In this document: in pieces, positions 55,498-64,000 of the stretch | Layout of the letters: each line of letters opens with the position of its first letter | Numbering within the stretch: the stretch's first letter is position 1 | NCBI RefSeq assembly: GCF_033118175.1 | Contig: NC_083698.1 | Coordinates: forward strand, 74,431,001-74,495,000 | DNA length: 64,000 nt | Reading direction: 5' to 3' | Origin: Dama dama | Taxonomy: Eukaryota; Chordata; Mammalia; Artiodactyla; Cervidae | The notes under the pieces: model-generated | Seen by the model: the letters and a program-made list of their open reading frames with translations, nothing else | The model's database searches: none | Told to the model about the DNA's origin: nothing | Made by a program: the position numbers and the translations under genes

Positions 55498-55577
55498 AAA
55501 AATACCAACAAAGCAAAAAATGCATAATGAATAAGTTTCTGTTGATATTAAATATCTATAAGAAGTTTTAAAAGTCA

Positions 55578-55717
55578 TGGGACTTCCCTGGTGGTCCAGT
55601 GGTTAAGACACCATGCTTCCAATACAGGGGGTATGGGTTCAATGCCTGGTCAGGGAACTAAGATCCCACATGCCATGCAGTGCAACCAAAAAAAAAATTT
55701 TTTATTTTTAAATTAAA
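55578..55717 (+). mobile_element. CHR-2-type SINE with TSD
   Basis: GGACTTCCCTGGTGGTCCAG, GTTAAGACACCATGC, GGTTCAATGCCTGG, GGGAACTAAGATCCCAC and an A/T-rich tail. AAAAGTCA repeats at 55570-55577 and 55718-55725. Confidence 0.93.
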
Positions 55718-55725
55718 AAAAGTCA

Positions 55726-56612
55726 AAATGCGGAGAATAGCTTTATATCAAAATGTTAGTAAATGTTAAACACATTTGTTCCTAATATCTTTTCAAGGAG
55801 AGTTTAGCATGCCTCAACCAGTCAATGTCAGATGGACCACAAAAATTTAAAGTACACATGGTTAGAATAATACCATGAGGAAAAAAAATTCAATTAGGAG
55901 ACATACAGCAAATGTTTCAAAAATACACAGATGTGCTTTGTTTAACTAGCTATGCAATATTTATAAAAATGGATTACATACAAAGCTACAAAGTAAACCT
56001 CCAGAACATCTAAAGTAAGATATTTGATACTCCACATGTATTAATACATTTGCGTTCCCTCACATTTACCTCCATAAAATAAATATTCTCTGGTTATTTC
56101 TTCCTAGATCTTAACTGCAAAAGCTCAGATCTTGCTAGCATACATTAGCCAGGTCCTCAGTTCCTTCAGTGTGAAACCTATCTCCTTCTGGAATACAGAC
56201 AGTAATCATCAGTACTTGACCCTCATTTACCTGGATGGAGACAAGAACAAAAGATGAAGGATATGCAACATCTTTTAGGCTCTTGTGTCAGGTGAACCTT
56301 TGCAAGACCTGAGGGAAGCACCTCTCTTCCAATAAGGAAGAGAAAGTGGCTGGCCTGGGACTTTCAGATCAATCAACCAAATATCCCGTCCCCAGGTCCA
56401 AGGGTCCCACTATTTTCTTATCAGAAATCTGACACAGGTGACCTATCAAGGATCCTCTGCAATACTGTCTTACAATAAGATCCTAGGTCCAATTTTCAGT
56501 GGTGCCTGCCAGTAGCTGAAAGACCCGAGGGCTTCTCAAAACCCTGTCATAGAGAACTCTGGTTTTGGAAGTGTGCTGTAAGCAGATAGTTTGTTAAAGA
56601 ATTCCAAAGTAG
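55726..56612. other. Unclassified stretch
   Basis: No repeat family or gene recognised. The 56,150-56,560 part is less AT-rich than its surroundings and could be an eroded retroviral piece. Confidence 0.35.
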
Positions 56613-56748
56613 CAACTTCCCTGGTGGTCCAGCAGTTAAGTGGTTAAAGACGGTGCTTCCAGTGCAAGAGGCATGGGTTCAATCCCTGCTTGGGTAACTA
56701 AGCTCTCACATGCTGTACAGTTTAAAAATAAATAAATAAATAAATATA
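56613..56748 (+). mobile_element. CHR-2-type SINE
   Basis: AACTTCCCTGGTGGTCCAG, a locally duplicated AGTTAAGTGGTTAAAG, GGTTCAATCCCTGC and an (AAAT)n tail at 56724-56745. Confidence 0.88.
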
Positions 56749-56808
56749 TCACTCCTGTTTACCTACAAAGAGAGGGTTATAAATTTGTTTTGCTTTATTG
56801 CAAACTGT

Positions 56809-57027
56809 GTGTGTGTTTAAGTTGCTTCAGTCATGTCTGACTCTTTGTGACCCTGTGGACTATAGCGCACCAGACTCCTCTGTCTGTGGGATTCTCCAGG
56901 CAAGAATACTGGAATGGATTGCTATGCCCTCTTCCAAGGGATCTTCCAGACCCAGGGATTGAACCCGTGTCTCTTATGTCTCCTGCGTTGGCAGGCAGGT
57001 TCTTTACCACTAGCACCACCTGTGTGT
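56809..57027 (-). mobile_element. Bov-tA SINE
   Basis: Reverse Bov-tA from AAGTTGCTTCAGTCATGTC to CACTAGCACCACCTGTG; a short TCTTATGTCTCC duplication lies near 56972-56985. Confidence 0.92.
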
Positions 57028-57064
57028 ACCCATCATTTTTCACTGCCCTAATCTTCACCCAAAT

Positions 57065-57415
57065 CACCCAATCAAATTGGAAAGTCTGTTGCTGAAGCTG
57101 AAGCTCCAGTACTCTGACCACCTGATGTGAAGAGCTGAAACTCAATGGAAAAGACTCTCTGATGCTGGGAAAGCCTGAAGGCAGAGGGAGAATGGGGCAG
57201 CGGAGGATGAGATGGTTGATAGCATCATCGAGTCTTCTTGCAGTGCAGGAGACCTGGCTTGGATCTCTAGGTTGGAAAGATCCCCAGAGAAGGGAATGGC
57301 TACCCACTCCAGTATTCTTGTCTGGAGAGTTCCATGGATAGAGGAGACTGGTCAGTTACAGCCTGGGGGGTCGCAAAGAGTTGGACACGACTTTGTGACT
57401 GCACAACAACAATAA
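57065..57415 (+). mobile_element. Chimeric BovB/Bov-tA retrotransposon with single TSD (BovB copy 10)
   Basis: The 5' part (to about 57230) is BovB from TTGGAAAGTCTGTTGCTGAAGC to GATAGCATCATCGAG. It switches directly to Bov-tA (TTGCAGTGCAGGAGACCTGG onward), which continues to its normal 3' end near 57408. One 15-base repeat with one mismatch, AATCTTCACCcAAAT/AATCTTCACCtAAAT (57050-57064, 57416-57430), brackets the whole unit, so the pair entered in one event. Confidence 0.85.
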
Positions 57416-57548
57416 AATCTTCACCTAAATATTCAATGCCTTGTGACCTAGATGTCACCTGGAATCTTTCTTCACTATCGTCCTTGATTATCTTCATAAT
57501 TGGCTCTGATTCTAATTCCACACTCTGTGAAAGTCCAAAGCCTTTTCA

Positions 57549-57779
57549 GTTCAGTTCAGTCACTCAGTCGTGTCCGACTTTGCAGTCCCATGGACTGCAG
57601 TATGCCAGGCTTCCCTGTCCATCACCAACTCCTGGAGCTTGCTCAAACTCATATCCATTGAGTCAGTGATGCCATCCAACCATCTCATCCTCTGTCATCC
57701 CCCTCTCCTCCTGCCTTCAATTTTTCCCAGCATCAGGGTCTTTTCCAATGAGTCAGTTCTTTGCAGAACTTTTTCATAA
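57549..57779 (-). mobile_element. BovB LINE 3' end with TSD and filler (copy 11)
   Basis: Reverse BovB 3' end ending, at its 5' side, in GTCAGTTCTTTGCA (57765). The perfect repeat AAAGCCTTTTCA flanks it (57537-57548, 57780-57791). Fourteen bases at 57766-57779 match neither BovB nor the target. Confidence 0.94.
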
Positions 57780-57791
57780 AAAGCCTTTTCA

Positions 57792-58547
57792 AGAGTTCTT
57801 CAAATTACTGGTACTCTTTTATCCTCATATTTGTCTCTGGCCATGGACAACTTTTTCCATGTGTTTTCATAATGCAATTTGTTAACACAGATGTGATGCT
57901 GTTCTTAACATACTCCAAAAGGAAAAAGAGAGAGAGAAAGGTTAAAAAAAAAAACTACTCACAAAATTATTTCTGGATGTTAGGAGTAGGTTGTGTGCGT
58001 GTGTTGGGTGGGGCGGAGTGGGCGGGGGGGGGGGGGGGTAGTTGGGGAGATGACACTGAAAACATTTCCTGAATCAACGTTTAATGGTCTTGTTGTTAAA
58101 ATTCGTTTTGGGCATCCTGTCACAGGAGTTTTGCCCCATCTCACTGACTCTTCTCATTCCTCTATTTCTTACTTCCTCCCACTTAGATTGCCTTAGAAAC
58201 TGAAATAGTTTTTCTCCTCACCTTTGTAGACAGCAATACAGCTTTTTGCTAACTCTTACTGTCAAACTTTCCCACACAAACCATTCAGCCAAGCCCAAAG
58301 GGCTGCTATTGAATTTGTAACATTTGTTATTAACTGTAGAGACCATAAATATTAAAAAATTTCTAATTTCTCTTACACTTTTCCTGATTTTGTGACTTCT
58401 TGCTATCTTTCAGTAGTTCCAGAGATGTAGCCCTTAAGTACAGTCTGTCAATTATTTTATGAAGATGTAAGAATACTCTTCTAAAGTCAAGGTTTATTCA
58501 TCCCAAAGTAAAAACTTCTCAAATTCTACTATACTGTATCACTTTGC
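57792..58547. other. Unique stretch with G-rich run
   Basis: No gene recognised. The G-rich segment 58004-58047 includes G15. Confidence 0.45.
58004..58047 (+). repeat. G-rich tract with G15, G-quadruplex-capable
   Basis: GGGTGGGGCGGAGTGGGC followed by fifteen G (58024-58038) and TAGTTGGGG gives more than four G3+ runs with short loops. Confidence 0.8.
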
Positions 58548-58757
58548 ATGCATACTAAGTCGCTTCAGTTGTGTCCGACTCTTTGCGACTCTCTGGACTG
58601 TAGCCCACCATTCTCTTCTGTCCATGGGATTTCCTAGGCAAGAATACTAGAGTGGGTTGCCATTCCCTTCTCCAGGGGATCTTCCTGACTGAGGGATTGA
58701 ATCTGGGTCTCCTCTACTGTGGGCAGATCTTTATTGTCTGAGCCACAAGGGAAGCCC
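58548..58757 (-). mobile_element. Bov-tA SINE
   Basis: Reverse Bov-tA from ACTAAGTCGCTTCAGTTGTG to GAGCCACAAGGGAAGCCC; begins GCATGCATACTAAGTCGC, typical of the Bov-tA3 tail variant. Confidence 0.93.
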
Positions 58758-59839
58758 CCACTGTAGGATATAGCCCTAAAGCCCAGATTGTTCTTTTTCC
58801 AATTATTTCCAGCAAAGTAGCTCATGTGTATTTGAGTATGTTTTTTAACCTTTCTCTCAGTTTTCTTCATTAGAAACTGAGAATAATAACGATGTCCTCA
58901 GCAAAAGTCTATGATAATGATTAAAAAAATAAATACACTTAGCACTGTATCTACCTAGCACAAACAAGTGTTCAGTGTATGCTAATCATTTTTATCTTCA
59001 TTATACTTATCATACATGGGCCCAAGAGTCTCCTTGATCCTATAAAGTAAAGGAGGATAATGTTACTGATGTCAGTGAAGGGGTGGACAGGGGCCATTTG
59101 AAAATCTTACTGCAGAATTAAAACAGAGTTCCCTACAAAGTCCCATTTTTGTTCCTAATATCTGACTCCATACATAATTTAATATCTATCTAGTGACAGA
59201 CTAGCAAAATAGATGAACTCCTATGTTTTCTGCACATATGTGTATACTTACATACATACAATGTATAAAAGAGAAGCCTAGATAGGGGATCAGAGAGATT
59301 TGGGAGAATATCCACGTGACATCTTTTCTGGCCATGTCTCAAAAACATCCAGATTTCCGAGCTTCCTCTTGGACATAAAGCCCATCTGTGACAATCTGGT
59401 TTCTCTGCATATTGAAGAGCACATTTTCTCTCCTGGGGAATACTGGGAGCATACATTGCCAACGTGCTGGCAGAGTCTGCCTGGGAAGCCACGCTCCTCT
59501 TTTTCTTTGGCTCTCAGAAGTGACTTTTAGTCAACAGTTGTCTTCGTCAAGTGGAGAAGACAAGAAATGTGTCTTAAATAGCACTCTTATAATTAGAAAT
59601 ATGCACACAAAGATTAATTTTGGAATCTATGCTTTTTTTTTTCCCTGAAGAGCATAATTTCCTAAAATCTGGGGGGAAAAGTTTATGTTCTCACTACCTT
59701 TTTGAAAAAATAAGTCTCAAGAAGCCTTCTTGTTCCCTCAAATTTCATCTTGCAACCTGAATTATTTTAAGTATAAATGCAAAATGCAAATAGTAAGAAA
59801 AACTGGGCAAATTTTTGGTCACCCATATGATGGAGAAAT
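58758..59839. other. Unique stretch, no gene seen
   Basis: The 59190-59530 frames (76-100 codons, both strands) have no recognised family. Confidence 0.45.
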
Positions 59840-60620
59840 CCATATTTAAAGAATAATTACAAATCAATGAGAAAAAGGAGTGATCCATTAAAGAAAAAAA
59901 TAATCTAATTAAGAAAGAATTGCAAGTGACTAAAGAATATGAAAAATGTTCACCTTACTAGTAATCTAAAATAATCAAATTTAAGAACAACATTTTGCCT
60001 AAGATATTTGCTGATACTAATGATGTGGTAAAAAGAAAAATACTTGATTTTGCTGATGGGAGTAGTAAACTGACACTCTCCCTGGTGAGTCAGATGGTAA
60101 AAAATCTGCCTGCAATGCAGGAGACCTGGATACTATACCTGGGTCAGGAAGATTCCCTGGATAAGGGAATGGCTACCCACTCCAGTATTTTTGCCTGGAG
60201 AATTCTATGGAAAGAGGAGCCTGATGGGCTATAGTCCATGGGGTTGCAAAGAGTCAGGCATGACTGAGCAAATAATACTTTCATTTTTTTCACTTTCTTA
60301 ATAGCATAGAATAGGAGGATAAGTTGGTTCAGATTTTGTAGAAGGCAAATTGACAACATGTTCAAAGTTTTATCCTTTGATCCCCAAATTTCCCTTGTAG
60401 GAAACATATCTAAGAAATATTTAACTACTTATCTCTGGTGATGCTTAATGGAGTATTTTTTGTAATAAAAAAAATGATAAACAAAGTCAATATCCAAAAG
60501 AGTAAACTTGTTAAAAGTAATATGGCACATTCTTAAAATGGACTACTGTGCAAACGTCGAAAATGATAACTTAGAAAGATTATGTATGGTATGAAAAAAT
60601 ATTTGTGACATTTTTAAGGG
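59840..60620 (+). mobile_element. Old L1 fragment split by a Bov-tA
   Basis: TTACAAATCAATGAGAAAAAGG, GAATATGAAAAATGTTCACC, TTACTAGTAATCTAAAATAATC and GCTGATGGGAGTAGTAAACTG (left), then AAGGCAAATTGACAACATG, TTATCCTTTGATCCCC and AATGGACTACTGTGCAAAC (right) follow the L1 ORF2/3' order. Confidence 0.7.
60072..60290 (+). mobile_element. Bov-tA SINE nested in L1
   Basis: TCTCCCTGGTGAGTCAGATGG head through GGGCTATAGTCCATGGGG, ending near GACTGAGCAAATAATAC. The B-box region is mutated (GATACTATACCTGG). Confidence 0.92.
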
Positions 60621-61767
60621 ACGATAAAGGTGAGAAAGCCATCTCCCTAGTTAAGCTTCTTCTTTTCTTAACACGATTCAAATCTTCATCACTCTTCAAA
60701 TACCCTATCCTATACACTTTCTTCAACCACAGGGAAAATTCTCAACTCTTGAACAGAAAAGAATATGCCAGACAGGTCCTTTCTCCAGTTCTATCTTGAC
60801 ACCTACAGTTTCCTGACTTATACCCACAGTTGTTTAACTCTCTCTCATGACAATGAAAGAGGCCCCCCTAATTCTAGCCTCAAGCTCATCCTGCCCGTCC
60901 CCCCCCACCACCCCGGGCTTTTGGTAGCTGTCTGCCCACATGTAATGTATAAGGGACAAGGCAAAGTTCAAATGGAAACTCAAATGTGTGTGTCTAAACA
61001 TTTTAGTCATAAATCAAGATAACTCATACATAAAATATGTTCCCATCCTTCTGATGAACAAATATGCCTCCCTGAGGAAATGAGAAGCAAGTTGGAATTA
61101 AATTCTGGGACGTTCTGAACCAGACTGAGACACTCTCAAACCTGCTCCCCTTCTCTTCCCACTTCAGGCTGTGCCCCACACTCTGAAGGGCACTTACACG
61201 CAGTTCAAGTTCTCTGCAGCCTTCACGACAGCTACCTTGAAACCCCTTCTGGCTTAAATGTAACACATGCCTGCTATGTGCCCATCTGAGGGAGGAAAGA
61301 TTCTGAAAAAAAGGCACGTGGACCCCAGAGGGAGGCTTCAGATGGGCCCTGAGTGAGTACCACACAGACACAACCCCTTGGTCCACAGACTCTGCCTGCC
61401 TTTGAGGGAGGAGAACCATCAGAGGAGATCCAGCGCAGCCCCCAGATCTAGTCTGTGTCTTCTCTAGTCACGACCCGACCTTAGCTGTTTGGTGGAGAGA
61501 GGTCACCCTGCTGAGTGGTTCTACTTCCTGATTTGAATACGAGGCTTGTGATTTTTGCTTGAAGAACAAATAAAAATGTGACAAGTGATGTGTCTTATTT
61601 CATATGTTTTGAACACTTCTATCTTATTTATAGCAGGAAATTTACTCTACACAAAATTCCACCTCCCCAGTGAACTTTTTGGAATTGTCACTCACTTGTA
61701 TGAATCTCTTAAAAAAGAATCCCTCCTATTTATAGCTTTTTAGTGAGTATTTTAATTCTTGGACTCT
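60621..61767. other. Unique stretch, no gene seen
   Basis: The 131-codon minus-strand frame at 61024-61419 is the longest non-repeat frame outside the GC-rich areas. It has no recognised domain and no splice or promoter context, so it is not called a gene. Confidence 0.4.
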
Positions 61768-61875
61768 CTCTTTTTAAAAATTTTATTACTTTAAATAGAG
61801 GATAATTATTTTAGTTGGAGGATAACTGCTTTACAATGCTGTGTTGGTTTCTTCTGTACACCAACGTGATCTCTC
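61768..61875 (-). mobile_element. L1 3' end fragment
   Basis: AAATTTTATTACTTTAAATAG, GTTGGAGGATAACTGCTTTACAATG and TGTGTTGGTTTCTTCTGTACACC are the reverse complement of the ruminant L1 3' terminus. Confidence 0.8.
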
Positions 61876-63099
61876 CTGAAGGTGAGATCATTTAATGTTG
61901 AAGGCCTTGAACTCAAAATGTAGGGGGTGACTGAATAAAAAGTTAGCTCATTTGTTAGGAAGTAATCGAAGCACAGAGGAAGGTGCCCATCATGCAGGTG
62001 ACTGTCTGGAGGAAGCAGATTCAGGAATAACTTTTTTTTCTTCTACAGTGTAATTTTGAGAAGAAATGCTGCTGCTGCTTGCTGGTGCCTTGTTTGCCCA
62101 AAAAATATTTAACTCATAGAAAAACATATCTGGGAACTCGCAATGTGTTCCAGAAGTATCTTTCAACAGAGCAATGCAAGGTTGTCAAGACAAGTGGTAA
62201 CAGATATGAATGAGTCAATGTGGTAGTTAAGCAAGTTAGAATTAGAAAGTGAGGATGGATTCTTAGTGGCTACATATCTCTTCAATTGATTTAATAAATA
62301 CATCTGCAGAATTTTTAAAAACGGATGTTTTATCCAGCAGTCCTATTGTTAACCTTAGGACTTCCCAATTCCTAGCTTTCTGATCATCTTTTTTTTTTTT
62401 TTTTTCAATTTGGGAATTAGAACACAGCATTGTCCTGATGGACTAAATGCACGTCACTATGACCTGGCAGACAAAACTGGTCCCGTTTCCACCCTAGCAA
62501 TTTTATGAATTGGTCTCAAGTTACAAATACTCTGAGCACCCAAGATATCCTGGGAGTCTGAGTGGTGTGAGCCTGTGTCTCCATGTTTCTATGGTAACTC
62601 CAACACACATAATAAGCCAAGGGATCAGAAATAAATCAGTCTACTATGTTCTTAATTTCCTTATGAAAAACTCCAGGTGATGAGGTGTGTGCATGTATGT
62701 ATTTTAACCGCAAGTCAAGCTTCAGATAAAAGTGTGAATTATATATACAATATACACGCCACACACACACAAAAAGTGTGTATATTCTACAAGAATCCCA
62801 CATGTATGTATTACACTGTACACACGTAAAAAGAGGCACTAACTTCATAAAATGCTGAAAGCTATTCAGGCTATCTCTTCACCCAACAGTAAACCGGCAG
62901 AAAGTAAATAAAGTACGTGAGAAAAAGCACAGGATCAAATCAGCAGATGCAGGTTTCAAACTAACTCAGAGATTTTTCTGGTGTGTGGTATTTTGGAAAT
63001 CTGTGTTCTCTAATGACCACTTTCATATAAGGGTAATTCCAGTGTCAAGGTGGAGGTAGTATTTATAATTCTCCAACATATGATAGAATGGGAAACCAG
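61876..63099. other. Unique stretch, no gene seen
   Basis: T-runs near 62030 and 62390-62405; a short CA run at 62760-62770. Nothing else recognised. Confidence 0.45.
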
Positions 63100-63640
63100 A
63101 TGTTACCTGCATACAAGGCTTTAAGTCCCTGGGTGAAATCTGTCCCGAGCCACAGAGTAAGGCGGAAGCCGCTGCTGACGCTGAAGAAATGCAGCTGAAA
63201 TCCTGGTAACTGGGCCTGTTGTTCCTCCTGACAGCTGCGGGGTGTCTCAACGCTTCCCAAGAGACCACAGCTGAGTCCTGAGTCCTTCACCTGCAGAGTA
63301 GCCTCGAGGCTTTGCACTCCCGCCCCAAGTCGACTTCCAGCCCCTTCACCTGGGCCCCGCCAGCAGGAAATCTCCTTTGAACAACATGGGGGCCGCCTGC
63401 GGGCCGGGTCCTGGTCCTGGCAGGCGGACTGTGGGCTCCCAGGGAAGGCAAATAGGAGCCCAAAGGATGCTCCCAAGGCTTCGGGGGTGTAGGGCAGCAA
63501 GCGTGGATCTGGTGGAGGCAAGTAGCAGAGGAGGCCAGGGTCGTGCTGGTTGACGCCAGCGCCTCAGAAAACCAGAACCGCAGAGTCCACTGGGGGTTCC
63601 TCGGCATGAACCACACTCGCTAGGAAGCCGGCCGCAAGGG
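63100..63640. promoter_or_regulatory. GC-rich, moderately CpG-rich patch, possible promoter or exon
   Basis: About two dozen CpGs by eye in roughly 540 bases, well above neighbouring DNA but weaker than the 40-41 kb island. Minus-strand frames of 152 codons (63063-63521) and 109 codons (63287-63616) overlap in different phases. Possible minus-strand donors are CAG|GTGAAG near 63350 and GCAG|GTAACA near 63108. No protein family recognised. Confidence 0.4.
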
Positions 63641-63708
63641 CTCTTGGGAGATCACAGCCCCACCCCCACCCCCGCCTCTCTGTTTTAATATCTTCCTTTT
63701 TTAAGCTT

Positions 63709-63904
63709 TTTTTTTTTTTTTTTTTTGATATAGATCATTTTTAAAGTCTTTATTGCATTTGTTATATAATATTGTTTCTGTTTTATGTTCTGAGGTTCTT
63801 TTGGAGGCAAGGCATGTGGGATCTTAGCTCCCCCACCAGGGATCAAACTCACACCCCCTGCATTGAAAGGTAAAGTCTTACCCACTTGACCACCAGGGAT
63901 GTCC
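63709..63904 (-). mobile_element. CHR-2-type SINE, long tail form
   Basis: Reverse CHR-2: GGCATGTGGGATCTTAGCTCC, CACCAGGGATCAAACTCACACC, GTAAAGTCTTACCCACTTGACC and CAGGGATGTCC, with an AT-rich 3' extension and T-run at 63709-63726. Confidence 0.88.
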
Positions 63905-64000
63905 TTCTTTGGCTCTCTTATGTACTATAAATATTTCCCCAGTTTATCGTTTGTATTTGCATAGTTTTATATATAATCATTAACATCTGATGTACACGTC
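63905..64000. other. Right-edge unique sequence
   Basis: Too short to classify. Confidence 0.4.

Noticed and set aside
61024..61419. 131-codon minus-strand frame in unique DNA
   Set aside because: No family, no promoter, no splice sites, ordinary codon composition.
63063..63521. 152-codon minus-strand frame in the second GC-rich patch as a complete gene
   Set aside because: No recognised domain, and a competing frame overlaps it; only the GC-rich patch itself is reported.

Overview
This window is nuclear DNA of a ruminant, most likely a bovid. The call rests on repeats that occur together only in that lineage: eleven BovB (RTE-clade) LINE copies, many Bov-tA/Bov-A2 SINEs, CHR-type tRNA-derived SINEs, 3' ends of ruminant L1, and a ruminant-type mariner hairpin. 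Older mammal-wide repeats (L2, MIR, MER20, L1M/HAL1-like) lie beneath them. There is no bacterial, plasmid or phage signal, and the species cannot be decided from sequence alone.

Layout. 0-8.4 kb: BovB copies, a MER20, and a cluster of endogenous-retrovirus LTR pieces and old L1 broken by younger insertions. 8.4-20 kb: sparse unique sequence with L1 remnants, SINEs and a divergent ~270-bp duplication. 15.7-28.5 kb: three related LTRs, two of them split by BovB (one BovB has a 5' inversion). 28.5-39 kb: quieter intergenic or intronic sequence with a long L2 (32.4-34.8 kb) that hosts a Bov-A2 and a Tigger-like transposon, then a near-perfect palindromic mariner MITE at 36.2 kb. 39.4-41.5 kb: a strong CpG island, the only convincing gene-regulatory feature; on the minus strand it holds a possible 10-codon first coding exon with a consensus splice donor. 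41.5-51.6 kb: old L1, L2, BovB and SINEs. 51.6-55.5 kb: a HAL1-like relic carrying a younger 5'-truncated L1 that appears to have carried 3' flanking DNA with it. 55.5-60.6 kb: SINEs and a BovB/Bov-tA chimera. 63.1-63.65 kb: a second, weaker GC-rich patch, then a CHR-2 SINE at the right edge.

No complete protein-coding gene is supported. Nearly all longer open frames are decayed pieces of BovB or L1 ORF2, or chance frames in the GC-rich island. The unique DNA is best read as the 5' flank or first intron of a gene whose promoter is the 40-41 kb island and which would run leftward. That gene was not identified. Most of the interest lies in retrotransposition by-products: chimera, twin-priming inversion, 3' transduction, an orphan poly(A), a tail-less SINE fragment, and a possible microRNA-type hairpin. 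Boundaries of old elements are approximate because families were recognised from memory of consensus sequences without alignment.
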